Assembly: GCA_944322925.1 (NCBI GenBank)
Contig: CALUQM010000016.1
Coordinates: 1-44,595 of the forward strand
Direction of reading: 5' to 3'
DNA length: 44,595 nucleotides
Origin: an uncultured Bacteroidales bacterium
GTDB taxonomy: Bacteria > Bacteroidota > Bacteroidia > Bacteroidales > UBA932
The notes under the pieces were generated by a model. The model was not told the origin of the DNA and did not search any database. It was given only the letters and a program-made list of their open reading frames with translations. The translations under genes were made by a program, and so were the position numbers. Shown piece by piece: positions 1-6,475 of this stretch; position 1 is the first letter of the stretch, and each line of letters opens with the position of its first letter.

Positions 1-50
1 TTTTTTATTTGCATTGCTCTCGGCTTCTGCGTAATTTGCCGCTGACGCGT

Positions 51-81
51 CACATATACTGTTGCGCCTCGGCAGAGCAAA
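51..81 (-). promoter_or_regulatory. Possible divergent promoter in the palindrome
   Basis: Read on the minus strand, TTTG (complement of CAAA at 78-81) is followed after 19 nt by TATATGTG (51-58), a one-mismatch version of TAnnTTTG. It would fire leftward out of the window. Only 4 nt separate its -33 box from the plus-strand one. Confidence 0.4.
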
Positions 82-85
82 TAAA

Positions 86-117
86 TTTGCTCTGCTCTCG
101 GCTTCTGCGTATATTTG
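86..117 (+). promoter_or_regulatory. Sigma-ABfr-type promoter of the CoA-transferase gene
   Basis: A TTTG -33 box (86-89) is separated by 20 nt from a perfect TAnnTTTG -7 element, TATATTTG (110-117). Transcription would start near 124, about 20 nt before the ATG at 144. Consensus and spacing match the known Bacteroides primary sigma promoter. Confidence 0.75.
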
Positions 118-143
118 ACCTTGATTATCTGAAAATTTTGGTT

Positions 144-1451
144 ATGAAGAAAGAAATCCGGTACGTGACGGCGGACGAAGCTGTCAGGACAGTAAAATCA
201 GGCGACCATGTTCACCTGAGCAGTGTTGCAAGTGCCCCGAGGCTGTTGATCGAAGCTCTGTGCAGAAGAGGCAGGGCCGGAGAATTGCGCGATGTGAAGA
301 TTCATCATCTGCATACGGAAGGTCCGGCACCTTATTCCGACCCGGAATTCGAAGGGATATTCTTCCACCAGGGTTTTTTCATCGGAAGCAATGTAAGGAA
401 AAGCGTCCAGGAAGGATATTCCGACTACATACCGGTTTTTCTCGGAGAAACACAGAAACTGTACAGATGCGGGGCGCTGCCATGCGATGTGGCCATGATA
501 CAGGTGTGTCCTCCCGACAAGCACGGATACGTCTCTCTCGGAACGTCCGTAGACGCTACCCTGGCTGCCATCGAATGTGCGAAGACCGTAATAGCCGTGG
601 TGAACAGGAATGTACCGAGAGCGTGGGGACAGGCTATGATTCCGATGGATATGATAGATATTTTCGTAGAAGACGATTCTCCGCTCGTCCCAGGGCATTT
701 TACCAGCCCTGACGAGGTCGAGACTGCCATCGGAAAACATTGTGCGGAACTGATCGAAGACGGATCATGCCTCCAGATGGGAATCGGAGCCATTCCGAAT
801 GCAGTCCTTGCCCAGCTCGGATCGCACAGGCATCTCGGCATCCACACGGAAATGTTCGCCGACGGTGTCCTGGGACTCGTGGACAAGGGTGTAATTGACG
901 GGACACGGAAAGTGACGGACAAGGGAAAGATTGTTGCCACCTTCCTGCTCGGCTCAAAGGAATGTTACGATTTCATAGACGACAACCCCATGGTCGCAAT
1001 GATGGATGTGGGCTATACGAATGACCCGTACGTAATCTCTCGCAATCCCAAAATGGTCGCGATAAACTCAGCCGTTCAGATCGACCTGACCGGTCAGATA
1101 TGCGCCGACTCCATCGGGACGAAATTCTACTCCGGAGTAGGAGGACAGATAGATTTCGTGTACGGAGCCTCGTTGTCCGAAGGAGGAAAGGCCATCATTG
1201 CAATGCCGTCACGCACAAAGAAAGGAATTTCAAAGATAGCCCCTGCAATAATGTCGGGAGCGGGAGTCGTCACCACAAGGGCACATGCCCACTGGGTGGT
1301 GACGGAATACGGAGCCGTGGATCTGTACGGACGGTCGATGCAGGAAAGGGCCAAAATGCTCATAAACATAGCCCACCCGGATGACAGGGAGATGCTTGAC
1401 CGTGCCGCGTTCGAAAGATTCGGCCCGCATTATCACAACTTTACTTTATAA
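144..1451 (+). CDS. Acetyl-CoA hydrolase/transferase family protein (4-hydroxybutyrate or butyryl-CoA:acetate CoA-transferase type)
   Basis: Cytosolic family I-type CoA-transferase of 435 aa, the usual length for the 4-hydroxybutyrate/butyryl-CoA:acetate CoA-transferase group. It moves CoA between a short-chain acyl-CoA and a free acid such as acetate. The family's catalytic glutamate is visible in GIHTE (E236), with a conserved CPPDKHGYVSLG segment near residues 122-133 and a glycine-rich GVGGQIDF segment in the C-terminal half. I chose the ATG at 144 because the upstream in-frame extension is only the promoter repeat and the -7 element ends at 117. The 3' end overlaps the convergent ybaK gene by 11 bp. 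The acyl substrate cannot be read from sequence alone; the ptb-buk cluster 10 kb away makes a role in butyrate or branched-chain acid formation reasonable but unproven. Confidence 0.85.
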   Translation: MKKEIRYVTADEAVRTVKSGDHVHLSSVASAPRLLIEALCRRGRAGELRDVKIHHLHTEGPAPYSDPEFEGIFFHQGFFIGSNVRKSVQEGYSDYIPVFLGETQKLYRCGALPCDVAMIQVCPPDKHGYVSLGTSVDATLAAIECAKTVIAVVNRNVPRAWGQAMIPMDMIDIFVEDDSPLVPGHFTSPDEVETAIGKHCAELIEDGSCLQMGIGAIPNAVLAQLGSHRHLGIHTEMFADGVLGLVDKGVIDGTRKVTDKGKIVATFLLGSKECYDFIDDNPMVAMMDVGYTNDPYVISRNPKMVAINSAVQIDLTGQICADSIGTKFYSGVGGQIDFVYGASLSEGGKAIIAMPSRTKKGISKIAPAIMSGAGVVTTRAHAHWVVTEYGAVDLYGRSMQERAKMLINIAHPDDREMLDRAAFERFGPHYHNFTL

Positions 1452-1926
1452 GATCTGCCGTAGAGGCTTTCACGTATGAAATCAGGGCTTTCGGATCGAT
1501 TTTGAACTGAAGGCCCCTGACTCCGGCGCTCACATATATGGTATCGAAATCCAGGGCCGTGGAATGGAAATACGTCGGAAACGGCTTTTTCATTCCTACG
1601 GGCGAACAGCCGCCCCTTATATATCCTGTCACGCCGAGAAGATTCTTCATCGGGATAAGGTCGCATTTCTTGTTGCCGGACACCTTGGCCGCAGCCTTCA
1701 GATCGACTTCCGTATCGCCCGGGACAACGCATACAAAATATCCCGTCCTGTCCCCGGACAGAACCAGTGTCTTGAATACCTGTTCTATCGGCTCTCCGAG
1801 CTGCTCCGAAATATGAGTCGCAGCAAGGTCCGATTCATCCACTTCATAAGGGACCAGTTCATAGGAAATACCCGCCTTGTCGAGAAGGCGGGCAGCGTTG
1901 GTCTTTTCTATCCTGCCGTTTTTCAT
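1441..1926 (-). CDS. ybaK: Cys-tRNA(Pro)/Cys-tRNA(Cys) deacylase, YbaK/EbsC family
   Basis: A 161-aa single-domain YbaK/EbsC protein, full length for the family. It hydrolyses mischarged Cys-tRNA(Pro) in trans and so protects proline codons from cysteine. Family signatures visible are the N-terminal KTNAARLLDKAGI, the QVFKTLVL strand carrying the conserved lysine (residues about 49-56), and GGCSPVGMKK near residues 104-113. It is the last gene of a minus-strand operon: its ATG (1924-1926) lies 1 nt after the stop codon of the DUF4861 gene, and its 3' end overlaps the convergent CoA-transferase gene. Confidence 0.9.
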   Translation of the reverse strand: MKNGRIEKTNAARLLDKAGISYELVPYEVDESDLAATHISEQLGEPIEQVFKTLVLSGDRTGYFVCVVPGDTEVDLKAAAKVSGNKKCDLIPMKNLLGVTGYIRGGCSPVGMKKPFPTYFHSTALDFDTIYVSAGVRGLQFKIDPKALISYVKASTADLIK

Positions 1927-1927
1927 G

Positions 1928-2782
1928 TCAGTCGGCCATATACGCCTCGAATCTTTTGAGTGTATTCAGTTCCGCCTCTTTCGTGGAAGCAGCCACTACC
2001 GTGGTGGAAACCGAAGATTTCGGTTTGGATATTATCCTGACCATATCATCAGTAATTTCCATAGGGCCGAAATCGGACGTCTTGTAGAACATCCCGGCAC
2101 CTATCGGTATGGGAGAAGCTGAAACATCTGCAGGGTGCACTCCCCATGCGAAGATGAACCCCGCACCGCACTTCACAGTCTCGCCTGGATGATAATTGAC
2201 ACCTGTCAGAAACATTACAGGTTTGCCTGACAGTTCGGAAGCGGTGACAGTAGCTTTCCTGTCTTTCCTGTTCATGTCGATTCTTATGGAAATATCTACC
2301 GTATCTTTCTGATACGGTACACCGTAAGCGATCACCTCGGCAAAGGAACCGGTTTTCGTGTCGCCGACCCTTGCCGTCCTGCCTTTCGTCGCCTTGAGTT
2401 TCACTTCTTCAGTCCCGTTCCACAAGGCAATGCCTCCGAGACCGACAGTATTGCCGACACGATATTCGTCGCAGCCGGCACCGAGGTTTTCCTGCTGCTC
2501 GGGTGTAGGATACCACTTGTACTGCTGGAGCTCCAACCCGCGTCCGGATTTGGAGTAGACGTCTATTGCACCGCTGTCATTGAAATAAATGCGCAGTGCG
2601 AAATGCGTATTCTCCACGGCCGGTCCGTGATGTCCGACTTCCTTGTAAAGGTCTGCCCTGTCGGAGCAGATTTCATTGATCTGGACGCCGTCCTTTTTCC
2701 AGAACAGGCTTTTGGCAGTCTGTGCCCCGGCTTCTGCATGGCAGAAAAGCACGACAGAAAACAATATAAGAATCTTCTTCAT
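1928..2782 (-). CDS. Secreted DUF4861 family protein
   Basis: A 284-aa protein with a Sec signal peptide (KKILILFSVVLF, cleavage probably after GAQ near residue 21) and no lipobox Cys at the cleavage site, so it is probably periplasmic. The sequence matches my memory of DUF4861: NEICSDRADLYKEVGHHGPAVEN near the N-terminus, a DVYSKSGRGLEL segment, GLGGIALW and ELSGKPV. DUF4861 members are often found in Bacteroidota polysaccharide-degradation loci and may bind or process sugars, but no activity is established to my knowledge. The ATG at 2782 is preferred over a GTG three codons upstream. Here it sits between rsmD and ybaK, 12 nt after rsmD, which is an odd place for a glycan gene. Confidence 0.75.
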   Translation of the reverse strand: MKKILILFSVVLFCHAEAGAQTAKSLFWKKDGVQINEICSDRADLYKEVGHHGPAVENTHFALRIYFNDSGAIDVYSKSGRGLELQQYKWYPTPEQQENLGAGCDEYRVGNTVGLGGIALWNGTEEVKLKATKGRTARVGDTKTGSFAEVIAYGVPYQKDTVDISIRIDMNRKDRKATVTASELSGKPVMFLTGVNYHPGETVKCGAGFIFAWGVHPADVSASPIPIGAGMFYKTSDFGPMEITDDMVRIISKPKSSVSTTVVAASTKEAELNTLKRFEAYMAD

Positions 2783-2794
2783 GTTTACCACTTA

Positions 2795-3328
2795 TTACAG
2801 TTCGAAAAAAGAAAAATGCACGTTACCGTATTTCCGCTCTTTCTTGAAAAAGCGGTGACCGGAAAAGTCATACGTTCCGGGATGCTCGAGGATAAAATAC
2901 CCTCCCGGATGAATGATATCGGCAGCGAAAACCTGTTCCGGAATGGATCCGAGGCCTTCGATGGAATATGGCGGGTCAGCAAAGACTATGTCGAAGCGCT
3001 TGCGGCATATTTTCAGAAAATCGAAAACGTTGTGCCTGACCACCGTAACGGCATCGAGTCCGAGTCTCGCTGCCTGAGACTTGATGAAAGCGGCATTTGC
3101 CGGATTCATTTCAACGCATATCACATCCGACGCCCCGCGGGAAGCGAATTCATACGAAATGGAGCCAGTGCCTCCGAAAAGGTCCAGAACAGCCAGAGAA
3201 TCGAAATCATACTCGTTGTCGAGTATGTTGAAAAGGCCTTCCTTGGCAAAATCCGTTGTCGGTCTTGCCTCGTACCGCTCCGGCGGACATATCGTCTTCC
3301 CTCTCAGTTTTCCTCCGATTATCCTCAT
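2795..3328 (-). CDS. rsmD: 16S rRNA (guanine(966)-N2)-methyltransferase
   Basis: A 177-aa RsmD-family Rossmann methyltransferase, close to the usual 180-190 aa. It transfers methyl from S-adenosylmethionine to N2 of G966 in 16S rRNA during 30S assembly. Visible are the RIIGGKLRG start typical of the family, an RPTTDFAKEGLFNIL segment, SAM-binding motif I DLFGGTG (residues 49-55) and the catalytic motif DPPY (118-121). The ATG at 3328 gives the canonical N-terminus; the reading frame stays open for another 33 codons upstream, into the DUF3822 gene, but that extension is not conserved sequence. It follows DUF3822 by 4 nt, a pairing I recall as common in Bacteroidota. Confidence 0.93.
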   Translation of the reverse strand: MRIIGGKLRGKTICPPERYEARPTTDFAKEGLFNILDNEYDFDSLAVLDLFGGTGSISYEFASRGASDVICVEMNPANAAFIKSQAARLGLDAVTVVRHNVFDFLKICRKRFDIVFADPPYSIEGLGSIPEQVFAADIIHPGGYFILEHPGTYDFSGHRFFKKERKYGNVHFSFFEL

Positions 3329-3332
3329 GATG

Positions 3333-4022
3333 TCAGATTTTATCCACAGTCCTGAAATAACGGTACAGAGACATCTCTTCCTCGGGCTGCAGAGGTGTTC
3401 TGAAATAAATCGAAGACATCTCCACATTCAGCTGAAACTTCTTCATCGCCCTGAAAATAAAATATTCGGCAGTGACAAAATCCTGGGAGCGGAAAGAGTT
3501 GCAGAGAAGAAGCGTCCGCCCCTGCGATATGACCAGATACAGGTACCCGTCGGCGTATGAGGCAATGACCTTGTTGTAGTCAGGAACCGAATCCAGGGCC
3601 ATGAGCATATACCATATTTCCGGAAGGACTCTGGCCTTTCCTCCGTCCGAATGCAGTACGGTATCTGCCACTACCTTCGAGAGCGTCTCGCCGGTAGACG
3701 TAGAATAGACGAGCACCGATTTCATTCCGGGCAGCATCTCGTATCCGACATGATCCGAATCATCGAGATACGCCACTTCGCCAAGAAGTTCCCTGGCCGA
3801 AAGAGGGTTGAAGAAATGCTCCGGAACGAGCGTGAATTTGGACGTGAACACGGAAACCTTTACGTCCTCATACCTCCTTCTGAACTGCGGATCCGTAAAA
3901 AAACGGTCAGCGCTCATCCATCCGGACGAGACGCTGACACCGTTGTAAGCTATTGTGGACACATATCCATGCAAAGATACCTGTATGGATATGGAACTGC
4001 CGCTATTCCCAGTTTCCTGCAT
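3333..4022 (-). CDS. DUF3822 family protein
   Basis: A 229-aa protein of a Bacteroidota-specific family of unknown function. Its layout resembles an actin/ASKHA-like fold: a short strand-rich start (IQVSLHGYVSTIAY), a central stretch with the VSVFTSKFTLVPEHFF signature (about residues 55-70), and a C-terminal half with GYLYLVISQGRTLLLCNSF followed by YFIFRAMKKFQLN. The start at 4022 overlaps the end of the upstream membrane protein gene by 20 bp, which suggests translational coupling. Next to rsmD, a link to ribosome or RNA maintenance is possible, but only from position. Confidence 0.75.
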   Translation of the reverse strand: MQETGNSGSSISIQVSLHGYVSTIAYNGVSVSSGWMSADRFFTDPQFRRRYEDVKVSVFTSKFTLVPEHFFNPLSARELLGEVAYLDDSDHVGYEMLPGMKSVLVYSTSTGETLSKVVADTVLHSDGGKARVLPEIWYMLMALDSVPDYNKVIASYADGYLYLVISQGRTLLLCNSFRSQDFVTAEYFIFRAMKKFQLNVEMSSIYFRTPLQPEEEMSLYRYFRTVDKI

Positions 4023-4728
4023 TGTTGTTCGGCGCAGTAACACTACCTACCTTCAAGCCTGAAAAATCAGCTGTACCGTATTTCTTCTCGTTTCTTTCCT
4101 TCTCCTGGGCATCGAGATTGATTCTCAACTGATTGTCAAGACCTTTCAGAAGGGACTTGTAGGTAAGGCTCGCCTCGAACAGAGGGACTTTCACACCTGA
4201 AACCGTCTTCACGACTGCAGACATCATGATCGAATCGCCGTCCGAATAAGGAACGAAAGCGAGGGAATCGAGATTGAAGGCAAGTCTGGAATCGGTGCGT
4301 ACCTCATTGAACAGAGTATCCTTTACAGGAATCTCGTTTTCGATTCTGAAGACGAGTCTCTCACCCTTCCTGTAGAGTTCGAGCATCTGCTCCGGCTTGA
4401 TTCTCGGGTTACGCTTCTTGAGGTTCTCCGTGTTGGCCACGGCTACGGAGTCATCGGCAGAACCGAGCTGCATGACAACTTTCATGGTAGAGTCGGTGTA
4501 GAATGATTTGAGAGTATCGAAAGAAGCGGTGAACTTTCCGTATTCCGTCTTATAGGCATTCTGCAGGGTACGGATGTCTTTCAGCCTCTGGATAGCCACC
4601 TGCTCGCGGGCTTCCTTTTCGTTGTTGAAACGTACAGGCTCCATCACGCTTTCGACAATCATGTAAGCCAACCCGACTATAGCAATCGGGAAAATGAGGT
4701 AAACCAATACCTTTTTCAATATTTTCAT
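4003..4728 (-). CDS. Unknown membrane-anchored protein with a pseudopilin-like N-terminus
   Basis: 241 aa; I do not recognise a named family. One transmembrane helix lies at residues 7-28 (VLVYLIFPIAIVGLAYMIV). It is followed by a charged helix with ARE..AIQRLKDIRTLQNAYKTEYGKF (about 40-65), the organisation of type IV pilin and type II pseudopilin subunits (N-terminal hydrophobic helix, amphipathic helix, then AYKTEYGKY-like turn). No prepilin peptidase site precedes the helix, and no pilus genes are near. The rest (70-230) is a mixed globular part, probably periplasmic, ending in an Asn-rich tail. It is first in the five-gene operon and overlaps DUF3822 by 20 bp. The ATG at 4728 places the hydrophobic helix at the N-terminus. 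Confidence 0.55.
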   Translation of the reverse strand: MKILKKVLVYLIFPIAIVGLAYMIVESVMEPVRFNNEKEAREQVAIQRLKDIRTLQNAYKTEYGKFTASFDTLKSFYTDSTMKVVMQLGSADDSVAVANTENLKKRNPRIKPEQMLELYRKGERLVFRIENEIPVKDTLFNEVRTDSRLAFNLDSLAFVPYSDGDSIMMSAVVKTVSGVKVPLFEASLTYKSLLKGLDNQLRINLDAQEKERNEKKYGTADFSGLKVGSVTAPNNNAGNWE

Positions 4729-4763
4729 ATATTCAGGTGATTTAATTATATTCAAATTCCGGA

Positions 4764-4771
4764 CAAAGTTA
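4764..4771 (-). promoter_or_regulatory. -7 element for the five-gene minus operon
   Basis: On the minus strand this reads TAACTTTG, a perfect TAnnTTTG element 36 nt upstream of the ATG at 4728. The nearest TTTG upstream is only 14 nt away (4786-4789), so the -33 box is poor. Confidence 0.5.
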
Positions 4772-4803
4772 AAAATTTGATTTATCAAATGCAATATAAT
4801 TTG

Positions 4804-4811
4804 TAAATTTG
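4804..4811 (+). promoter_or_regulatory. -7 element for the nrnA operon
   Basis: TAAATTTG is a perfect TAnnTTTG match 25 nt before the ATG at 4836. The nearest TTTG (4776-4779) is 24 nt upstream, slightly long. It is divergent to the promoter at 4764-4771. Confidence 0.55.
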
Positions 4812-4835
4812 CTGCCGATTTTTCCAGTAGAATTT

Positions 4836-5891
4836 ATGACAGCCGTAAATCGCTCAAATATGGATTTCCTGACGGCATCTGTCAGCAGGGCCACGGACAT
4901 AGCCATAGTCACCCACACGCATCCGGACGGTGACGCCATGGGGTGTTCGATCGCACTGCTGTGCTGGCTCGAATCCATCGGGAAAAAAGCCGGGATAGTA
5001 CTGGATGACAGATATCCGGAATCCCTCGAATTCATGGTCGGAGAATACGGCAGCCGGATCACGGTGTCCGAGGAAGAGCCGGGAAAGGCCGCTGCAGCCC
5101 TGCGAAACTGCGATCTCATCTTCTGCCTCGACCTGAATTCGATAGAAAGGACAGAGTCGCTTGCGGAACATATTGCTGCAAACAGGTGTCCTAAAATCCT
5201 TGTGGACCACCATCTCAACCCGGCTGTCGGCCAGTTTTCCGCAATATTCTCCGAAACAGGGATTTCCTCCGCATCCGAACTGCTCTACAACGTGCTTCTT
5301 GCCGTACCGGGAATAGACTCCGATGCACGGAAAATCCCCCTGAAAGCAGCTGAAGCCCTCCTGACAGGAATGACGACGGACACGAACAATTTTGCCAATT
5401 CCGTCTATCCTTCCACCTTCAGAATGGCATCGGAACTGCTTGCAGCCGGAGTAGACAGGGACAGGATTCTGTCTGACCTCTACATGAACTACCGGGAAAA
5501 CAGGTTCAGGCTGCTCGGACGCCTGCTCGACAGAAACCTCAGGATAACCGCGGAAGGGGCGGCATATATCATCATAGACGCCGACACGTACAGGGAATTC
5601 GACATAAGGGAGGGAGAGACCGAAGGTTTCGTGAACATGCCTCTCGGCATAAAAAATGTAAGGATGAGCATCCTGCTCAAAGAAGAGAAAGACCGATTCA
5701 GGGTATCCGTAAGATCGAAGAAAGGCGTATCGGCCAACAGATTCGCCGCGGAATATTTCAACGGGGGCGGACATGAGCTTGCATCAGGAGGGAAACTCCT
5801 GAAAGGCAGCGGGTTCGACGGCGGAGTACGTGAACTGGAAGAGTATCTGAAAAAAAGCATTGAAGACTTTTTCGAAAAAGAAACGATATGA
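4836..5891 (+). CDS. nrnA: DHH/DHHA1 phosphoesterase, bifunctional oligoribonuclease/pAp phosphatase type
   Basis: A 351-aa cytosolic NrnA-like enzyme. The family degrades 2-5 nt RNA and/or dephosphorylates 3'-phosphoadenosine 5'-phosphate. DHH domain motifs are clear: THTHPDGD (residues 26-33), DLNS (99-102) and VDHH (123-126), all manganese ligands. The DHHA1 substrate-binding domain has the usual GGGH in FNGGGHELASGG near the C-terminus. The ATG at 4836 is used; another in-frame ATG is at 4860, and both come before motif I. It heads a six-gene plus-strand operon, and its TGA overlaps the next ATG (ATGA). Confidence 0.87.
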   Translation: MTAVNRSNMDFLTASVSRATDIAIVTHTHPDGDAMGCSIALLCWLESIGKKAGIVLDDRYPESLEFMVGEYGSRITVSEEEPGKAAAALRNCDLIFCLDLNSIERTESLAEHIAANRCPKILVDHHLNPAVGQFSAIFSETGISSASELLYNVLLAVPGIDSDARKIPLKAAEALLTGMTTDTNNFANSVYPSTFRMASELLAAGVDRDRILSDLYMNYRENRFRLLGRLLDRNLRITAEGAAYIIIDADTYREFDIREGETEGFVNMPLGIKNVRMSILLKEEKDRFRVSVRSKKGVSANRFAAEYFNGGGHELASGGKLLKGSGFDGGVRELEEYLKKSIEDFFEKETI

Positions 5892-6451
5892 CTGCAAAAG
5901 GACATGTTTTAAAATACATCGTTGCGCTCATTATGATTCCGGCGAGCCTCGCTTCCTGCAAGAAGGAAAGTCTGGAAACCACATATTCCAGTCAGGAAGA
6001 CAGGATAGACAGCTTCATAGAAGGCCTTATGGGACAGGATCCTGCCCCACGCGTCGTCCATAACGGCGGATCGAACAGAATCGTCATTCAGGAAGGCGAA
6101 GGCGAAGAACTTGCCGAAGGCGGAACAGTATCCTTTTATTATGCAGGCTATGTATTCAGCGGAAGCGCTCCGAGTGCAGGCAACCTTTTCGTCACGAACA
6201 GAGAGGAAACTGCAGCGGAAAGCGGATGGACCCTGAGCTCGCCCGACTATGAAATCCTCACAATGACCTACGACAAGAATGCAGGTCTGCTCGACGGTCT
6301 GATGAAAGGGCTGAAAGGCGTGAAAGGAGGAGAAATATGCTATATCGTATTTTCCGGAAAATACGGATTCGGAGATGAAATAACCGGCAGCATACCCGCA
6401 AATTCTGCACTGATATACCAGATATGGGTAGAAAGCCTTACGAATGAATGA
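5888..6451 (+). CDS. FKBP-type peptidyl-prolyl isomerase lipoprotein (GldI-like)
   Basis: 187 aa. An N-terminal signal ends in a lipobox LASC (Cys at about residue 24), followed by KKESLE, an acidic stretch of the kind that directs lipoproteins to the outer surface in this phylum. An FKBP fold covers residues 70-185: GGTVSFYYAGYVF, then LLDGLMKGLKGVKGGE and GFGDEITGSIPANSALIYQIWVESL, with the hallmark tail IPANSALIYQIWV. FKBP proteins isomerise Xaa-Pro bonds; here probably for folding of envelope proteins. Its ATG overlaps the nrnA stop. The related GldI of gliding bacteria is similar in design, but no other gld gene is present. Confidence 0.8.
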   Translation: MTAKGHVLKYIVALIMIPASLASCKKESLETTYSSQEDRIDSFIEGLMGQDPAPRVVHNGGSNRIVIQEGEGEELAEGGTVSFYYAGYVFSGSAPSAGNLFVTNREETAAESGWTLSSPDYEILTMTYDKNAGLLDGLMKGLKGVKGGEICYIVFSGKYGFGDEITGSIPANSALIYQIWVESLTNE

Positions 6452-6475
6452 TAAATTAGAAACGAATACGAGAAG

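Larger units (their letters stand above)
8..120. repeat. Promoter-bearing repeat: two direct copies plus a palindrome
   Basis: Two near-identical direct copies lie at 8-40 and 86-120. They share TTTG, then a GCTCTCGGCTTCTGCG core, then a TA-rich element ending in TTTG; copy 1 has lost one base in the -7-like element. Between them, 72-95 is a perfect palindrome (11-bp arms, AA centre). The left arm continues into a diverged inverted copy on the minus strand (51-81). An open reading frame runs through the repeat into the downstream gene, but its translation only reflects the repeat. From memory, GC-rich elements with this CCGAGAGCAGAGCAAA-like core are scattered through Bacteroides and Prevotella intergenic regions; I could not check that here. 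Confidence 0.75.

Noticed and set aside
9-143. N-terminal extension of the CoA-transferase reading frame
   Set aside because: It is a translation of the promoter repeat; the canonical protein starts at 144, downstream of the -7 element.
4003-4728. True type IV pilin or type II secretion pseudopilin
   Set aside because: There is no prepilin peptidase cleavage site, no GFTLxE motif and no secretion genes nearby; only the overall layout is similar.
4854-5774. Open frame antisense to nrnA
   Set aside because: The plus-strand DHH motifs fix the coding strand; the antisense product has no family features.
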